Assembly (NCBI GenBank): GCA_013146195.2
Contig: CM028379.1
Span: 158,874,437-158,938,436 of the forward strand
Source of the DNA: Codonopsis lanceolata
Taxonomy: Eukaryota; Streptophyta; Magnoliopsida; Asterales; Campanulaceae
Length of the DNA: 64,000 nt
Direction of reading: 5' to 3'
Each line of letters starts with the position of its first letter. The stretch's first letter is position 1. The notes beneath the pieces are model-generated. The model did not search any database. It saw only the letters and a program-made list of their open reading frames with translations, and was not told the origin of the DNA. The position numbers and the translations under genes were made by a program. This document shows positions 11,667 through 24,600 of this stretch, piece after piece.

Positions 11667-12700
11667 CTTTTGGAAGAAATTAACGAGGGAGGTTCAAGGG
11701 CAGAAGATAAGGATGGTACGTTAAGGATGTCTGATTGTAACTTTCCAACATAGTGTGTTTATGATGATCTTTGGTCATAATGACAAAACGTTTGCAAATT
11801 TTAAATTTCCTTGCAAGCTCTGAATGACAATCTACATCCAAATTATTTGGGATGACCCGCTAGCATGACTGATTTTTCCCTTGAGATAGTTTGCATCCTC
11901 CTTCCCTCTCTGTCTCTCATCTTATATATCTGAAGTTGATGAGATCTAGTGATCCAATTGGGGTGGGTTATGCACCATTTAGTTTAGGTTCTCCTCAAAG
12001 AAAAAAAAGGAGAGGGGGGGAGGGCGATGTTTCTCCCTTTGTGGCTCTCAATACATTTGACATTCAAACATATTAAGGATTCAAAAAAATTCTAAAAATA
12101 ATAGGAATTTAAATATTTTTCTTGTTTTCAAAAGTAGTATCTGAATGGTAACTTTGGAAAGTCAAAATTTATTTCCTTTGTTTTTTAAGCATGACTTGTT
12201 GAAAATTCCAAAATATAAAGTAGGACTATGATTGGAATGGCAATTATGTTAGGAAATACAGGAGGCCTATCATGACAAGCTTTGTGTTTTTTGCATGATA
12301 GCAGAATGGGATAATACCTCACTAGGAGAATTCGTCACATATTTCAGAGCATCTTTTTTGCAGCCTCTGCTAAAATCTTGCAAGGTAATTCCAGGTTCTT
12401 GTTTATTTTTCTCCACCATTTATTGTCTTCCACGTGGCCTATGGCTCGGCATGGATATTAAAGCATAGGTTTAACTTAGTGGATAGCCAATGCTACAAGT
12501 ACAAGAAAAGTAGTTTTAAACAGAAAATGGTTATGTTTTACAGTAAAACTAGGAAGAATGATAATATTGTGTATTAAGGTGGTGGGACTGAAGTATACAG
12601 ATTCATCTTTGTCGCAAGAGGATATAGAAAGCTCGTATACTGCAAAAGTAAAGCAATCAAAGAACTCGATAAGCTGGTAGTGTTTACTGTTTATCTCATC

Positions 12701-12882
12701 TGATAGAATAGAGAGAGAGAGAGAGAGATTTACCTAATCTCTTCCATTGTTGTAGTGATTTATATATATTAGGTAGATATCCTATTGATAGTAGGAGACT
12801 AAAATACTTCCTAGAATTTAGGCATTAGACGTGTATATATGCATAGTTCATGGAATACAATGACACAAAAGTTATTCCTTTC
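12701..12882 (+). repeat. 5' LTR
   Basis: About 182 bp; contains a (GA)n expansion relative to the 3' copy. The right edge is uncertain by 1-2 bp. Confidence 0.9.
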
Positions 12883-12929
12883 CTCCGCCTACCCTTTTTC
12901 TTCCCGTTTTTCCTAATCGTCGTCTCTCT

Positions 12930-15900
12930 ATGGCGCCTCCATCGTTGCATCCGGCTTTCACGGTCGGCAACATTAAGAATTGGATTCCTCTAATTCTTGA
13001 GACAAATCAGGAAAATATGTGTCGTGGGCGGAGCTTTTTCTAATCCATTGCAAGGTATTTGATGTTATCGATCATATTGTCGATCCTTCATCGGAGGACA
13101 AGGCCAATGCGGAGATATCCGAAAAAAAATTATGGGCGAAATTGGATTCCCTAGTTCTTCAATGGATCTATGGAACCATCTCCCCCGATTTACTTCAGAC
13201 TATTCTCGAGCCTGGATCGACGGCTAAGCAGACATGGGAAAGTCTCGAGGGTATTTTTCGAGACAACAAACATTCCCGTGTCGTTCAACTTGAGAATCAA
13301 TCCCCTCAAGTTATGTTGGATGATTATCCATGAGTGTCGGCCTATTGTAAGGAATTGAAGAATCTTGTAGATCAATTAGCCAATGCCGATGCATCGGTTT
13401 CGAATAATCGAATGGTTTTACAAGCTATCACTGGGTTGAATGAAAGCTATGACAGTGTGGCAGCAATTATTCAACAAAGTGACCCTCTTCCCACTTTATA
13501 TGAGGTTCGCTCGAAGTTAGTTATGTAGGAATATCGCAAGGCAAAACAAGCAACCATGGCGTCAAATACAACAAACTCGGCCCTTCTTGCTACGGGTAGT
13601 GATGAAGTTGAGGATAGTAAGGAACCGGATGCAATCAACGTCATGGGAATAGATCTGGTGGTGGCAGTGCAGGTCGTGGTGGTCGCCGCTCTAGCGATCA
13701 AGGTCAGAATAGTAACCAGCGACAACAGCCTAACAGTGGATGGCAGCAGGATGGCGGCAACGGGCGTTCTCAGTCCGGCAGGGGTCGCGGTCGTGGGACT
13801 CCTAATCCGGCAAAAGACCGTTCTTGGCAGCAACAGGCTCCTCTACCTTGGTGGAATTATTAACCTAATTGGTCTCAGCCACCTCAATGGGCAATTCCCC
13901 CATGCCCATACCCAACTATTGGTTGGGCCCGTCCACCTTCTCAAGGCCAACAAGGTGTTTTGGGCCAACGACCAACCCAAGCTTATAATGCTTATGGACC
14001 AGGGTCATCTTCGTCTTCGTTTGTGCCAACAGACATTGAGTCTGCAATGCATACTATGTCCCTAAACGTTCCCGATGATAATCTGTACATGGATACCGGT
14101 GCCACCTCTCATATGACGGGTTCTTTAGGTATGCTCTCGTCTTATTTTAATTTGAGTCATCAAAATAAATCTATTACTGTTGGCGATGGTACTATTATTC
14201 CTATTTGTGGGTACGAACAACAAACTCTTTCCCCTCTGTTTCCTCCCCTTAAATTGTCTAATGTTCTTCATGCACCTAAATTGATTAAAAATTTGATCTC
14301 CGTTCGTAGATTTACAACTGATAATAATGTTAGTATTGAATTTGATCCTTTTGGGTTTTCTGTGAAGGATATTCAAACGAGGGTTCGTTTAATGAGATGT
14401 AATAGCTCAGGGGATCTCTATCCAGTCACCAACAAATCTGGCACCTCGTCCACTCCTACATCTACGTTTTCTACTCTTTGTTCACGTTTATGACATAATA
14501 GACTAGGTCATCCTGGAGCCCCTGCTTTTCGCTCCCTTTGCAATAAAATTTTATTCCATGTACGGATTCTGATTTAAATGGTATTTGTGCTTCGTGTGTT
14601 CTTGGCAAGCATATCAAATTACCGTTTTATCCTTCTTCTTCTTCCACACTCTTGCCTTTTGATATTATTCATAGTGACTTGTGGACCTCTCCGATCTTAA
14701 GTACCTCGGGACATAAATATTATCTCTTATGCTTGGATGACTATTCCAATTTTCTTTGGACGTTTCCAGTTGCAAATAAATCTCAGGTTCCAGAAATTTT
14801 TCTTTCTTTTAGTAAACATATTTTAACCCAATTTGAACAGCAAATTAAGTGTTTTCAATGTGATAATGGAAGGGAATTTGACAACAATCAATTCAAATCT
14901 TTTTTCCGTGCTAATGGCATGAGTTTTCGTTTCTCTTGTCCCCACACCTCTTCCCAAAATGGAAAGGCGGAAAGGAAAATTCGAGCAATTAATAATCTCA
15001 TTCGAACACTTCTTGCCCATTCATCAATGTCGTCTTCTTTTTGGCATCATGCATTAGCCATGGCAACGTATCTCCTTAATATAATTCTCATAAAAGGACT
15101 TGGTCACATCTCCCCCACCCAAGTTCTCTACCATCATACTCTCACTTACGGCTTTTCGGGTGTTTATGTTTTCCGTTAATTCCCTCCACTTCTATCCATA
15201 AACTTCACACTCGATCTAATCCGTGTGTTTTTTGGGGGTATCCTTCTTACCATAGGGGATATAAGTGCTATGATCTTAAAACTCACCGGGTTATTGTTTC
15301 TCGTCATGTGGTGTTTGATGAAAAGTTATTTCCTTTTGCTTCATCTGCTAATTTACCCATAAAAAGCCGGGACTATTCTATTTTTGATCAGCCTGTTAAT
15401 CCTCTTCTACACGGCTTGTGTGATCCCCCATCCTAGGCCCAGTCCACCCCTTCTCCTTCTCGGCCCACTAAAGCACTTGGCGCCCCATCGGCCCACTTTC
15501 TACAGCCTTTGATGCTGGGCCTCGGTCTCCCCAAAATACCGGCCAAATTGACTCTTTCTCTGTCCCCATTCATGTTCCTTCTGCAGTGGAGTCTGCTGCC
15601 CCTCCCTCGGTCCAGTCTTCTCATCCTCGGTCTATGACCACTAGGAGCATGAGTGGGATTGTCAAACCTAAGCATCACTTCAATCTTTTTTCTTCCTCGA
15701 TTCCTTCCAATCCTAAACATGCGTTGTCCGATCCAAACTGGAAAGCAGCTATGGTTGATGAATTTGATGCTCTGATTAAAAATAAGACGTGGGAACTTGT
15801 ACCTCGTCCGACTAATATATTCGTTGTATGTGGATTTTTTCTCATAAAATGAACTCTGATGGATCTTTTGCAAGGTATAAGGCTCGTCTTGTAGGTGATG

Positions 15901-17222
15901 GCAGGTCTCAACAAGTTGGAGTGGATTGTCAGAGACTTTTAGTCCGGTTGTTAAGCCGGCAACGATCCGTACCGTTCTTAGCTTGGCTCTTGCACAGTCT
16001 TGGTCTATCCACCAGTTAGATGTCAAGTGCGCTTTTCTCCATGGTAATTTACATGAGACAATATACATGCATCAGCCTTTGGGTTTCCGTGATCAGACTC
16101 ATCCCGACTATGTCTGCCTGTTGAAGAAATCTCTGTATGGCCTAAAGCAAGCTCCTCGGGCATGGTATAAGAGATTTGCAGATTTTATTTTTACTATGGG
16201 ATTCACCCACAGTCGATCTGATCACTCTCTGTTTGTGTATTCTAAGGGAACTGATATGGCGTATCTGTTACTTTACGTCGATGATATCATTCTTACTACA
16301 TCCTCTTACAGGCTTCGGGATTCTATTATGGGTACATTGGCGTCCGAATTTGCAATGAAAGACCTTGGGCAGTTAAATTTTTTCTTAGGTATTTATGTGA
16401 CACACGAAAACGGGGGACTATTTTTGAGTCAACAAAAAAAAGCTGAAGATATTTTAAATAGAGCAGGTATGCTCACTTGTAAGCCATCCTTGACGTCGGT
16501 GGACACCAATGCCAAGCTCAAGTGGCTCGGCAGGTTCGCCATATGAGGATCCTACCTTTTATCGCAGATTAGGTGGGGCGTTGCAGTATCTCACTTTTAC
16601 TCGACCTGATATCAGTTATGCGGTCCAACAGATATGTTTGCATTATGCGGTCCAACAGATATGTTTGCATATGCATGATCCTCGACAGGAACACATGGCC
16701 GCTCTCAAGCGGATTCTGTGGTATATTCGTGGGACACTTACTCTTGGATTGCATCTTTCGAAGTCTACGTGTACTTCTCTTACTGCTTATACAGATGCGG
16801 ATTGGGGTGGGTGCCCAGATACCCGTCATTCTACCTCAGGCTATTGTTTATTATTGGGTAATAATTTGATTTCTTGGTCTTCTAAGCGACAACCTACCCT
16901 TTCCTGATCGAGTGCCGAGGCTGAATATAGAGGTGTTGCTAATGCCGTAGCCGAATCATGTTGGATTCGGAATCTATTACTAGAATTACATGTTCCTCTT
17001 TCCAAGGTCACTTTGGTGTACTGCGATAATATAAGTGCTATTTATTTGTTCGGGAATCTGGTATAGCATCAACGAACCAAGCATATAGAGTTGGATATTC
17101 TGTTTGTTCGTGAGAAAGTCGAGAAAGGGGAAATTCGTGTTCTTCATGTTCCATCCCAGTATCAATTAGCTGATATTTTCATGAAAGGGCTTCCGCGCAT
17201 ACTTTTTAATGATTTTCAGGAC
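12930..17222 (+). pseudogene. copia gag-pol polyprotein with stops and frameshifts
   Basis: Gag starts at 12930 (MAPPSLHPAF), shifts frame near 13015, and has stops at 13331 and near 13526. A Gly/Arg/Gln-rich tail follows and no CCHC knuckle is evident. Protease is YMDTGATSHMTG near 14085. The integrase core (14652-15180) keeps all three catalytic residues: HSDLW, CDNGREF and KAERKIR. RT 15740-16500 contains LHGNLHETIYMHQP and YVDDIIL. RNase H 16560-17222 has DADWGG, an in-frame TGA after PTLS (about 16905) and LADIF. A 27-bp tandem duplication near 16618-16671 repeats YAVQQICLH. Not translatable as one protein. Confidence 0.9.
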
Positions 17223-17264
17223 AGTCTCAGCATACGGCCTACTCTCGCCTCGACTACGGGGGAT

Positions 17265-17441
17265 TGATAGAATAGAGAGGGAGAGATTTACCTAATCTCT
17301 TCCATTGTTGTAGTGATTTGTATATATTAGGTAGATATCCTATTGATAGTAGGAGACTAAAATACTTCCTAGAATTTAGGCATTAGACGTGTATATATGC
17401 ATGGTTCATGGAATACAATGGACACATAAGTTATTCCTTTA
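17265..17441 (+). repeat. 3' LTR
   Basis: 177 bp, near-identical to the 5' LTR apart from the GA repeat length and scattered single-base changes. Confidence 0.9.
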
Positions 17442-17446
17442 TCATC

Positions 17447-17848
17447 CACAAGATCTGCTCAGATTTTTCTAGGCTATGTTTCACGTCTTTACTTGTTTGC
17501 ACGTGTTCATGTGTAAGCTAATATATCCAACAGAAGAACGATAGAAATTGATGAAATCATATGTAAATTATTGTCACCGAATTGCATAAAAAGTATCTCT
17601 AGTGTTTGTGCCATCAATATTGCTTATAATTAAATTGAAACCGAAAGATCCATTCTGGGATTAGACGTTGCATTGCATCTTTCTTCCCTACATTTAATTT
17701 CAATACCTTGTAGATTATTATTTAAATGGAGATGCTGCTAGGGACCAACCGAAGATGGCTACTTGAGATATCAACTAGTTTTGCACACATTCATCCTTTT
17801 CCTGCACCACAAGCATCCAAGTTGTTTGATTGTGGGACATAGGCTGTT
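17447..17848. other. Primase 3' flank, no gene seen
   Basis: AT-rich sequence continuing from the pre-insertion primase 3' side; no ORF or RNA gene recognised. Confidence 0.4.
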
Positions 17849-17856
17849 TAATAATA

Positions 17857-18067
17857 GGGAAAATTGTGGGCCGGGCTCTTTTTTAAACTTTATTTCTTGC
17901 ATTGTGTTTTTTTAAACCGAAAAACGTTATTTCTTGCATTGTGATGCACCAATTCTTACATTGCTATGCATCGAGATGCATAAATTGACTTTTTCGGTTA
18001 CAAAAAAAAAAACCAAGAAAGTGGAACGGTTAAAAACTTTTATAAGGTACCGACTCAAATTTCTCCC
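17857..18067. mobile_element. Short hAT-type MITE (GGGAAAATTGTGGG family)
   Basis: 211 bp bounded by inverted ends GGGAAAATTGTGGGCCGG and CCGACTCAAATTTCTCCC, flanked by 8-bp duplications TAATAATA (17849-17856) and TAATAATG (18068-18075). The 8-bp target size indicates the hAT superfamily. The interior carries GATGCAT and CATTGTGATGCA motifs shared with the larger copies at 34063 and 62337. Confidence 0.75.
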
Positions 18068-18224
18068 TAATAATGTCGTTTTTAGCTCATTTCATGAGTA
18101 AACAAAAAAATGTTTATTGGCTTGGGTAAAGCTCGTGAGCTCAAAACTTGGCTTCACTCTTCTCATTTACATAAGTTACTAGCTTTTTAGTTTAATTATA
18201 ATTATAGTTTGATAAATTATAGAA

Positions 18225-18910
18225 AAAATTGTTGGCTCTTACCATTTCTTAAACTTTTAACCGCCATAGTACTTTTTCTTAAACCGTTAAAAGATACTTT
18301 TATAAAATTGTTTCAATAATGCCCTCCTATTATCATATTGATTTCTTTTATATTGTATTTAAATTGTTCGAAAATTACAATTATTGGGACAATGAAACGA
18401 GGATCAAGTCAGGTTGCAGGGGTCAAGGACAACATTCCATCGTGGGGATTCAGAGGCAACACCACAGAAAAGTAAACGATCTTTCAGTCCTATCCCAAAA
18501 TGGATATTCAAATGATATGTAGTTTATATTATTATTAGAATTGTGTATTGCAGTGGATCTGAGGATTATGTGCTGCTTGGATTATGTATTTCAAGTAATG
18601 AAGAGTTGTGCGCGTAAACTGTTTGATGAAATGATCAAATAGAACACTTTTAAAATTATGATGTATCAATTAGGAATTGTGATGCATCGATATGAAATTG
18701 AAATGCATACACAATTTGGAATTATGTATCGTGATTCATTAATTGATGCATCATGATAAACAAATTGATTAATCGCAATGTACCGAGTAAGTGATTCCTA
18801 GTGCATGTCCAGTTCATTAATGACATAGTTGTCATTTCACACAAAAAATGTCTTTTTTTGGTTAAAGAAACCTGTAGGGAACTAAAGCAGTTAGAAACAT
18901 ATGAAATGGA
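18225..18910. repeat. Degenerate relative of the same MITE family
   Basis: The left end GAAAAAATTGTTGGCTCTTACC and the following AAACTTTTAACCGCC resemble the family terminus. Interior GATGCATC/AATTGATGCATCATG motifs recur at 18660-18790. The right end and target duplication are not resolved, so borders are approximate. Confidence 0.4.
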
Positions 18911-18913
18911 GTA

Positions 18914-18991
18914 TGTCTCAGACCGTATTACAGATCCTAATTGTCACAGCTCAGCCCACCAACACACGGTAGATTGGGTCAAAGAGATTCA
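18914..18991. mobile_element. Left part of ACGGTCTTAC-type MITE, split by copia
   Basis: CAGACCGTATTACAGAT starts the element and CAACACACGGTAG is its conserved centre. It continues at 29055 after the copia insertion; the two parts share TSD ATTCA. Confidence 0.7.
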
Positions 18992-19464
18992 TATAAATGA
19001 TGATGATGAAGACACAAGTGCAGAGTTCAGAGCTACTGAATCAAGTGAAGAACAGATTGGTGCAAGTCCAGATTCAAAGAATGCAGGGGTGTCGGGTGTA
19101 CAACTACAACAGACTAAGGGTGTCGAGTGATAGAAGAAATAAGCAGTTATATTCAGTTACATTCATTCAGGGGTATCGAGTGTAACTCTACAGAAGTGCA
19201 GGGGTGTCGAGTGAAACAACGTGAAGGCAGTTAGGCAATTTATTTTCTGTTTGAATCAAAGCTGTTATACAGCTGGATTAGTTGGTTAGATCAAACAAAT
19301 ATTTTCTGATCTTCATTCCATTGTATATATGTACAGAAACTCTCCTTTGAGTTAATGAGAAGAATACATACAAAATACAATTCTCTTTCTTCATCTTGAA
19401 CATTCTTCAGTTCAAGTTCACAGTTTCATTTCTTCTTTCAGATTGAGATATTCTCAATCTTTTA
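18992..19464 (+). repeat. 5' LTR of nested copia
   Basis: 473 bp, with repeated AGGGGTGTCGAGTG motifs and ending GATATTCTCAATCTTTTA. Confidence 0.93.
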
Positions 19465-19476
19465 TGGTATCAGAGC
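19465..19476 (+). promoter_or_regulatory. Primer-binding site
   Basis: TGGTATCAGAGC, complementary to the initiator tRNA-Met 3' end, directly adjacent to the 5' LTR. Confidence 0.9.
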
Positions 19477-19553
19477 AAGTTCATGCTTCCGCATCCTAAT
19501 TCAGATTTCAATTACAAGCTTGGAATCACACACAATTATACAACACATTGAAG

Positions 19554-21462
19554 ATGTCCAGCGACAATCAAAACCTTGAAGAAGCACAACAGAAATCTGA
19601 TTCTCCAAAGGAACATAAAATTGAAGAAATTGATGAATATGAATCAGTTGAGGTACACCTTTCTATCCTTCCCTCACATCCTTTATATCTTCACCCGAAT
19701 GATCATCCAGGAATGAGTTTGGTCACTCATGTCCTCACTAATACAAACTATAATCAGTGGAAGAGAGCTATGATAATAGCTCTTTCCTCCAAACTGAAAC
19801 TTGGTATAGTCACAGGTATTCATAAGAAACCAAATCTGAATTCAAAATACCTATCTCATTGGCAAAGGTGCAATGATATGATAATTTCATGGCTTCTAAA
19901 TGCAATATCTTCTGAAATTAGTCCAAGTCTTGTTTACTTCAAAACAGCCAAAGAAATTTGGGATGACCTAGAATGTCGTTTTAGTCAAGGAAATGACACT
20001 CAAATTTTTCAGATTAAGAAAGAAATGATGAATTTACAACAAGGAACAATGACTATTACTGCCTATTTCACAAAATTTAGGTCTATTTGGGATGGATTTG
20101 AAGAAGTAAGTAATATGCCTAAATGTCTATGCTCTTGTTCTTGTGGCCTGCTTAAAAAGATGGAAGAATATAACCAGGTTCAAAAGGTTACCCAGTTTCT
20201 GATTGGTTTAAATGAATCCTACTCTGGAATCAGAAGTTCAATCCTAGCCATGACTCCTATTCCAAACATAAGTACCTGTCTCTCCTTGTTAATGCAAGAT
20301 GAGAGAATCAAAGAGTGTTTTGTATTGCAAACACCAAGTTCTGTGATTCTGGATTCACATGTTTCATCTGCTTTGTTTGCTAAGAATGTTTCTGGAAATA
20401 GTAAGGTACAAAACATCAGTGGTAATGGTAATAAAGGACATCACACTGCTGGAAATGGTAAAAGAGAAAATCTCAAAAGCAATTTGATTTGTGATCACTG
20501 TGGAGGTATAGGACACACAAAAGCAAATTGTTTCTTCCTGCTAGGGTTTCCTGATTGGCACAAATTGCATGGTATTAAGCCAGATCCAGCCAAGATGCCA
20601 AAGAACTTAAAGCCTAAATCCACTGTTAATCCTACTCCTCAAAGTACTCATGTGAATGCTGTCACTGTGACCAAATCGTCTTTGACGGAACTTGGCTGGA
20701 AACATTTCCATGTCACAAGATCACTACAATCAACTACTTCACATGATCAATCAAAATTGCTCTACTTCATGCACTCCCACTGTTGATCAAGTGGCTGGTA
20801 AGTTCCCTACAATTCCAAGATTTATAAGTTCTATTCAATTCAATACTGCATACAATGACTTAGAGTGGATCATAGATTCTGGAGCTACTGACCATATTGT
20901 TGCTTCCTTCCATTTACTTGTTGATCCTAAGCCCTTCTCTTCCATTATTTTTCTCCCTAATGGTCTTACAGCTTCAGTCACACATATTGGTCAGGTTCAA
21001 CTTCCTATTGGTATTACACTGTTTGATGTTCAGTGTGTACCTGCATTTTCTTTTAATCTGTTATCTGTGAGCAAATTAACTTCTCACAGCAATTGCTCTT
21101 TAACTTTTATGCTTTTTTACTGTCTCTTTCAGGACTTAGTCCACAGGAGCTTGAAGGGGATTGGTAAAATGGATAAAGGTCTATACAAATCGAATCTACA
21201 TGGAATATCATCTACTATGCAGCAGCCTAGTGTTTCTGCCTCTGTCCTTAATTCCAATTCAGTTAAACTCTGGCATATTAGACTAGGCCACACCCCTTTC
21301 CAAACTTTGAAACACTTTCCTATTGAATGTAATGATAAAAACTTGGACATTATATGTGATGTATGTCATTTAGCTAAGCAATGTCGTATTCCTTTTCCAA
21401 TAAGTCTTAGTCATGCCACAACTCCTTTTTCTCTTATTCATTGTGATATATGGGATCCATAC
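19554..21462 (+). pseudogene. copia gag-protease-integrase N-terminal part
   Basis: The ORF from 19548 gives gag (MSSDNQNLEEAQQK; the alternative start MKMSSD is 6 nt upstream). It has a typical plant copia gag core (TNTNYNQWKRAMIIAL, KEIWDDLECRFSQ) and a CCHC knuckle CDHCGGIGHTKANC near 20490-20535. A frameshift near 20690 precedes the protease (EWIIDSGATDHIVAS, about 20865). The GAG-pre-integrase has LWHIRLGHTPF and CDVCHLAKQC. The first integrase Asp (HCDIWDP) lies at the hAT insertion point, where the protein is cut. Confidence 0.9.
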
Positions 21463-21633
21463 CTACAGATGTTAATCGGTCCAGCCCTGTCGGTTTCGGT
21501 CTAGCCCTGCCGGTTTCGGTCCCTAATCGGTCCGCTTTAAACGGTCCGCTGAAAATGCAAACCTAGACCTACCTCTCTCGGTTTCGGTTTTAAACGGGTC
21601 ACTAACGGGTTCCACCTAACTAAAATAAAAAAA

Positions 21634-21677
<44 letters not shown>

Positions 21678-24600
21678 ATTCGAAATCAAAAAATTAACGG
21701 ACAAGTGACAATGAACCAATAATCAACATTCAACAAGCACACAATCCAAAACAAAATGACCCAAAGTCTCAAATGAGTCATACAAGTTATAACGAGTCAA
21801 CACAACAACATCAAAACACAAACAAACTTCAAAAACTCCAAGTTCTACAAGTTAAAAACTAAAAAGTACATCTTCATTCTTCGGTGTTCAACCACATCCA
21901 CATTTAGTCTTCAACCACATTTGATACCGAGCCTTGAATTGAGAACGTATCGGTATCTTCTTTCGAATCATCTTCATCTACAATAAATAGAATAACAAAA
22001 ATTAATTGATAATCACAACTCAAAAGTTAATACAATCAACTATTTAAATCAAATACTAATGTAAAAATATAAAATTATTACCATAAGCAAAACCTTGTAG
22101 CCAACTACGAGTGCAAATAATGGCTTGCACATGATCACCAACAAGACGACTTCTATATTTATTAAGAACACGAGCACCAATGCTAAAAGCAGACTCGGAT
22201 GCCACAGTCGTGATAGGAATGCTTAGTATATCACAAGCCATAACAGTTAATACTGGAAATCGTTTCTTGTTATTTTTCCAATACTCCAAAACATCCAAAT
22301 CTGAATAATAGTCTAAATCTAATGCAGGCTCATCCAAATATTGTTCCAATTCCGACTTTTCACTTCGGAGATTCGGTGAAGTTTGCCAAGGTACTACAAC
22401 CTTAACAAAATAAAATAAATAAATGATTGGGTTAGAAACAACAAATAACTTAAATAAGTAGTAAGTAGTAACATAGCATCCTGCAATTGGTAAATACTAA
22501 TAGAGAATTAACAAATTATATATATAAAAAATACTTACTTTATATCCCGTCCCAGATTTGACAGTTGTAGTAGGTGTAGCAAAAGATTGTGAGGCTGAAT
22601 TACTTGCACTTGGTCTTGGTTCCGTTGAGCCCCACAATTTTGTATAATCATTGAAAAGCATTTGCAAATTACTTGTAATACGATCAACCTTTTCATGGTA
22701 ATTTCTTTGATCAAGATCGGAGTAACAAAACGTTAACATTCCCAACTTTGCTCGAGGGTCAAACACCGACCCAAACGCAAGCACATAGATATAATCATTC
22801 CAATACTTCTCAAACTTTACAATCATTTGCTTAGCCATGTTCTTAATCTCTTCATCTTCACAATTCACATGTGCTTTGAGAAAGCACTCAATTTTCCATA
22901 CTTGCATGAAGTACATGTTGGAGGTCGGATAAGATGAACCAGAAATTAAATTTGTCATCTCATTAAATGGGTTCAAGAACTCACACATTTTCTCCCCTTT
23001 TTTCCATTCTTCACTTGTTGGAGCAAACTTATAATTTTTATCAACCAATTTAAGACTATTAAAAGCACGTTGATATTTAAGTGCACTTTCAAGCATTGTG
23101 TAAGTAGAATTCCATCTAGTGGATACATCCAAGCGCAAACCCATCTTAGTGTCAATGCCACCAACTTTACTAACACATTCAAGAAAAAATTTCATCCTTC
23201 CCTCTGATGCCTTGACATATTTAATACTCTCTCTTATCTTTTTCACAGCTTCATTCGCAACTTTCAAACCTTCTTAAACAATAATATTCAAGATATGAGC
23301 ACAACATCTCACATGAAAAAATTTACCATTGCATAAAAGACTCTCGTGAAAAGAAAGTTTATCCCTCAAGATATCTTGCAAACTATCATTGGCAGAAGCA
23401 TTATCCAAAGTAAGAGAGAATATTTTCTTTTCAATTCCCCATTCTTTCAAGCTATCATACACCTTATTTGCCAATTCCCACCCAGTATGCGGAGGCTCCA
23501 TTTTACAAAAAGACAATATCTTACTATTTAACTTCCAATCACAATCAATAAAGTGAGCTGTAATACAAATATAACCCTCACTAGTACAAGCAGTCCAACA
23601 ATCAGAGGTTAAACAAATTCTTCCAGGGCTATCCATCATGGCACGCTTCAATTTCTCTTTTTCAAGACAATACATTTTCATGATATCATTAGTAGCCGTT
23701 AATCTACTAATGTGTTTGCAATCAGGATTCATATAACTAAGCAATGCTCTAACCCATTTGTACTCAACAAAGGAAAGAGGGAGATCATGTGAAACAATTG
23801 CCATAGAAAGAAGCTCACGTACCTTCTTTTGCTCAATTTTTGAAGCTCTCAATTTACATTCACTGTCCAAGAACATTGACTTCATATCTTTGTATTTGGT
23901 AGTCTTCAGACAAGCACCGACATGTCGTGTAAGAGTAGAAGTCCCATATGTAGAATCAACCCAACTATATTCTTTCCCACAGCCTTTGCATGATGTCTTA
24001 CCATTACTAGGCATAGTAAAATACTTCCAACAATCAGATGTGCTTGCTCTTGGCCTTTTGGGGGACTTCTTAGATTTGTTAGAACTACCCTGTCCATCTC
24101 CATGACCATCCACATTGATGTGACTGGTAGGAGTAGGAGTAGGAGTAGGAGTCCTAGATTCCAGAATCTCCAAATCATCATCATCAACATCAAGTAATCG
24201 ATTTTGAGAATCCATGGGATACTGCAATTGCAAAAAAGTATTGAAGATATAAATTTTAGAAGAAAATTATAAATCAAATTAGAAATCATTTCCCTGATTC
24301 AAGAAACCAAATTAGAAATCGAAATCTACCACAAGCCGAGGACTCACAAGAAATTACTTTAAACCAAGTAACCAACAACAAGAAATTATTTTCCAAGACC
24401 TGTTCAGTGCGACATTCACATTACTCATTACTCACTGCTCACAGTCACAGTCTCACAGAGACAGAGTCACTGACAGAGTGACAGTTTGAAGCTTACAAAT
24501 AAATGAATAATGAAGAGTTCCAAATAATGAACAATTTAAACCAAGTAACCAACAACAAGAAATTACAGTTTAAAGCTTTAAGCTTACACGTCCTTCTAAC

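Larger units (their letters stand above)
2061..12680 (+). pseudogene. PRIM1: DNA primase small (catalytic) subunit, decayed and TE-split
   Basis: Exon blocks matching eukaryotic primase small subunit, which makes RNA primers with polymerase alpha in the nucleus: 2061-2236, 2343-2420, 2512-2623, 3179-3264, 3361-3411, 3499-3560, 3839-3954, 4068-4186, 4561-4629, 4875-4931, 5198-~5243, 11667-11715, 12302-12384 and 12618-12680 (stop TAG). Recognisable pieces: FTLDKDIYLQCQSFN, catalytic FDIDISDYD, GVHCWVCN, VFSYTYPRLDME, KAPFCVHPK, SFLQPLLKSCK. The first exon is absent. Lesions: in-frame TGA at 4094-4096 where the family has Trp; a zinc ligand replaced by Tyr (CCSGADVCLDY); SGRRG changed to SGWRG in the nucleotide-binding motif; acceptors AA instead of AG before 2343 and 12618; donor GG after 3954; a frame-breaking acceptor before 3361; and a 17-bp tandem duplication (5211-5265) that corrupts exon 11. 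Identity is very sure; function is lost. Confidence 0.93.
12701..17441 (+). mobile_element. Ty1/copia retrotransposon just downstream of primase stop
   Basis: Short LTRs at 12701-12882 and 17265-17441, both starting TGATAGAATAGAG. The 5-bp target duplication TCATC lies at 12696-12700 and 17442-17446. A polypurine tract (ACTACGGGGGAT) precedes the 3' LTR. No TGGTATCAGAGC-type primer-binding site follows the 5' LTR; a pyrimidine-rich leader occupies the place. The insertion point is 15 bp past the primase stop codon, inside what was its 3' UTR. Confidence 0.93.

Noticed and set aside
15433..16068. 211-codon minus-strand ORF
   Set aside because: Antisense to copia linker/RT; no motif, no start context.
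18319..18522. 67-codon plus-strand ORF
   Set aside because: Lies in AT-rich repeat sequence with no homology or splice context that I recognise.
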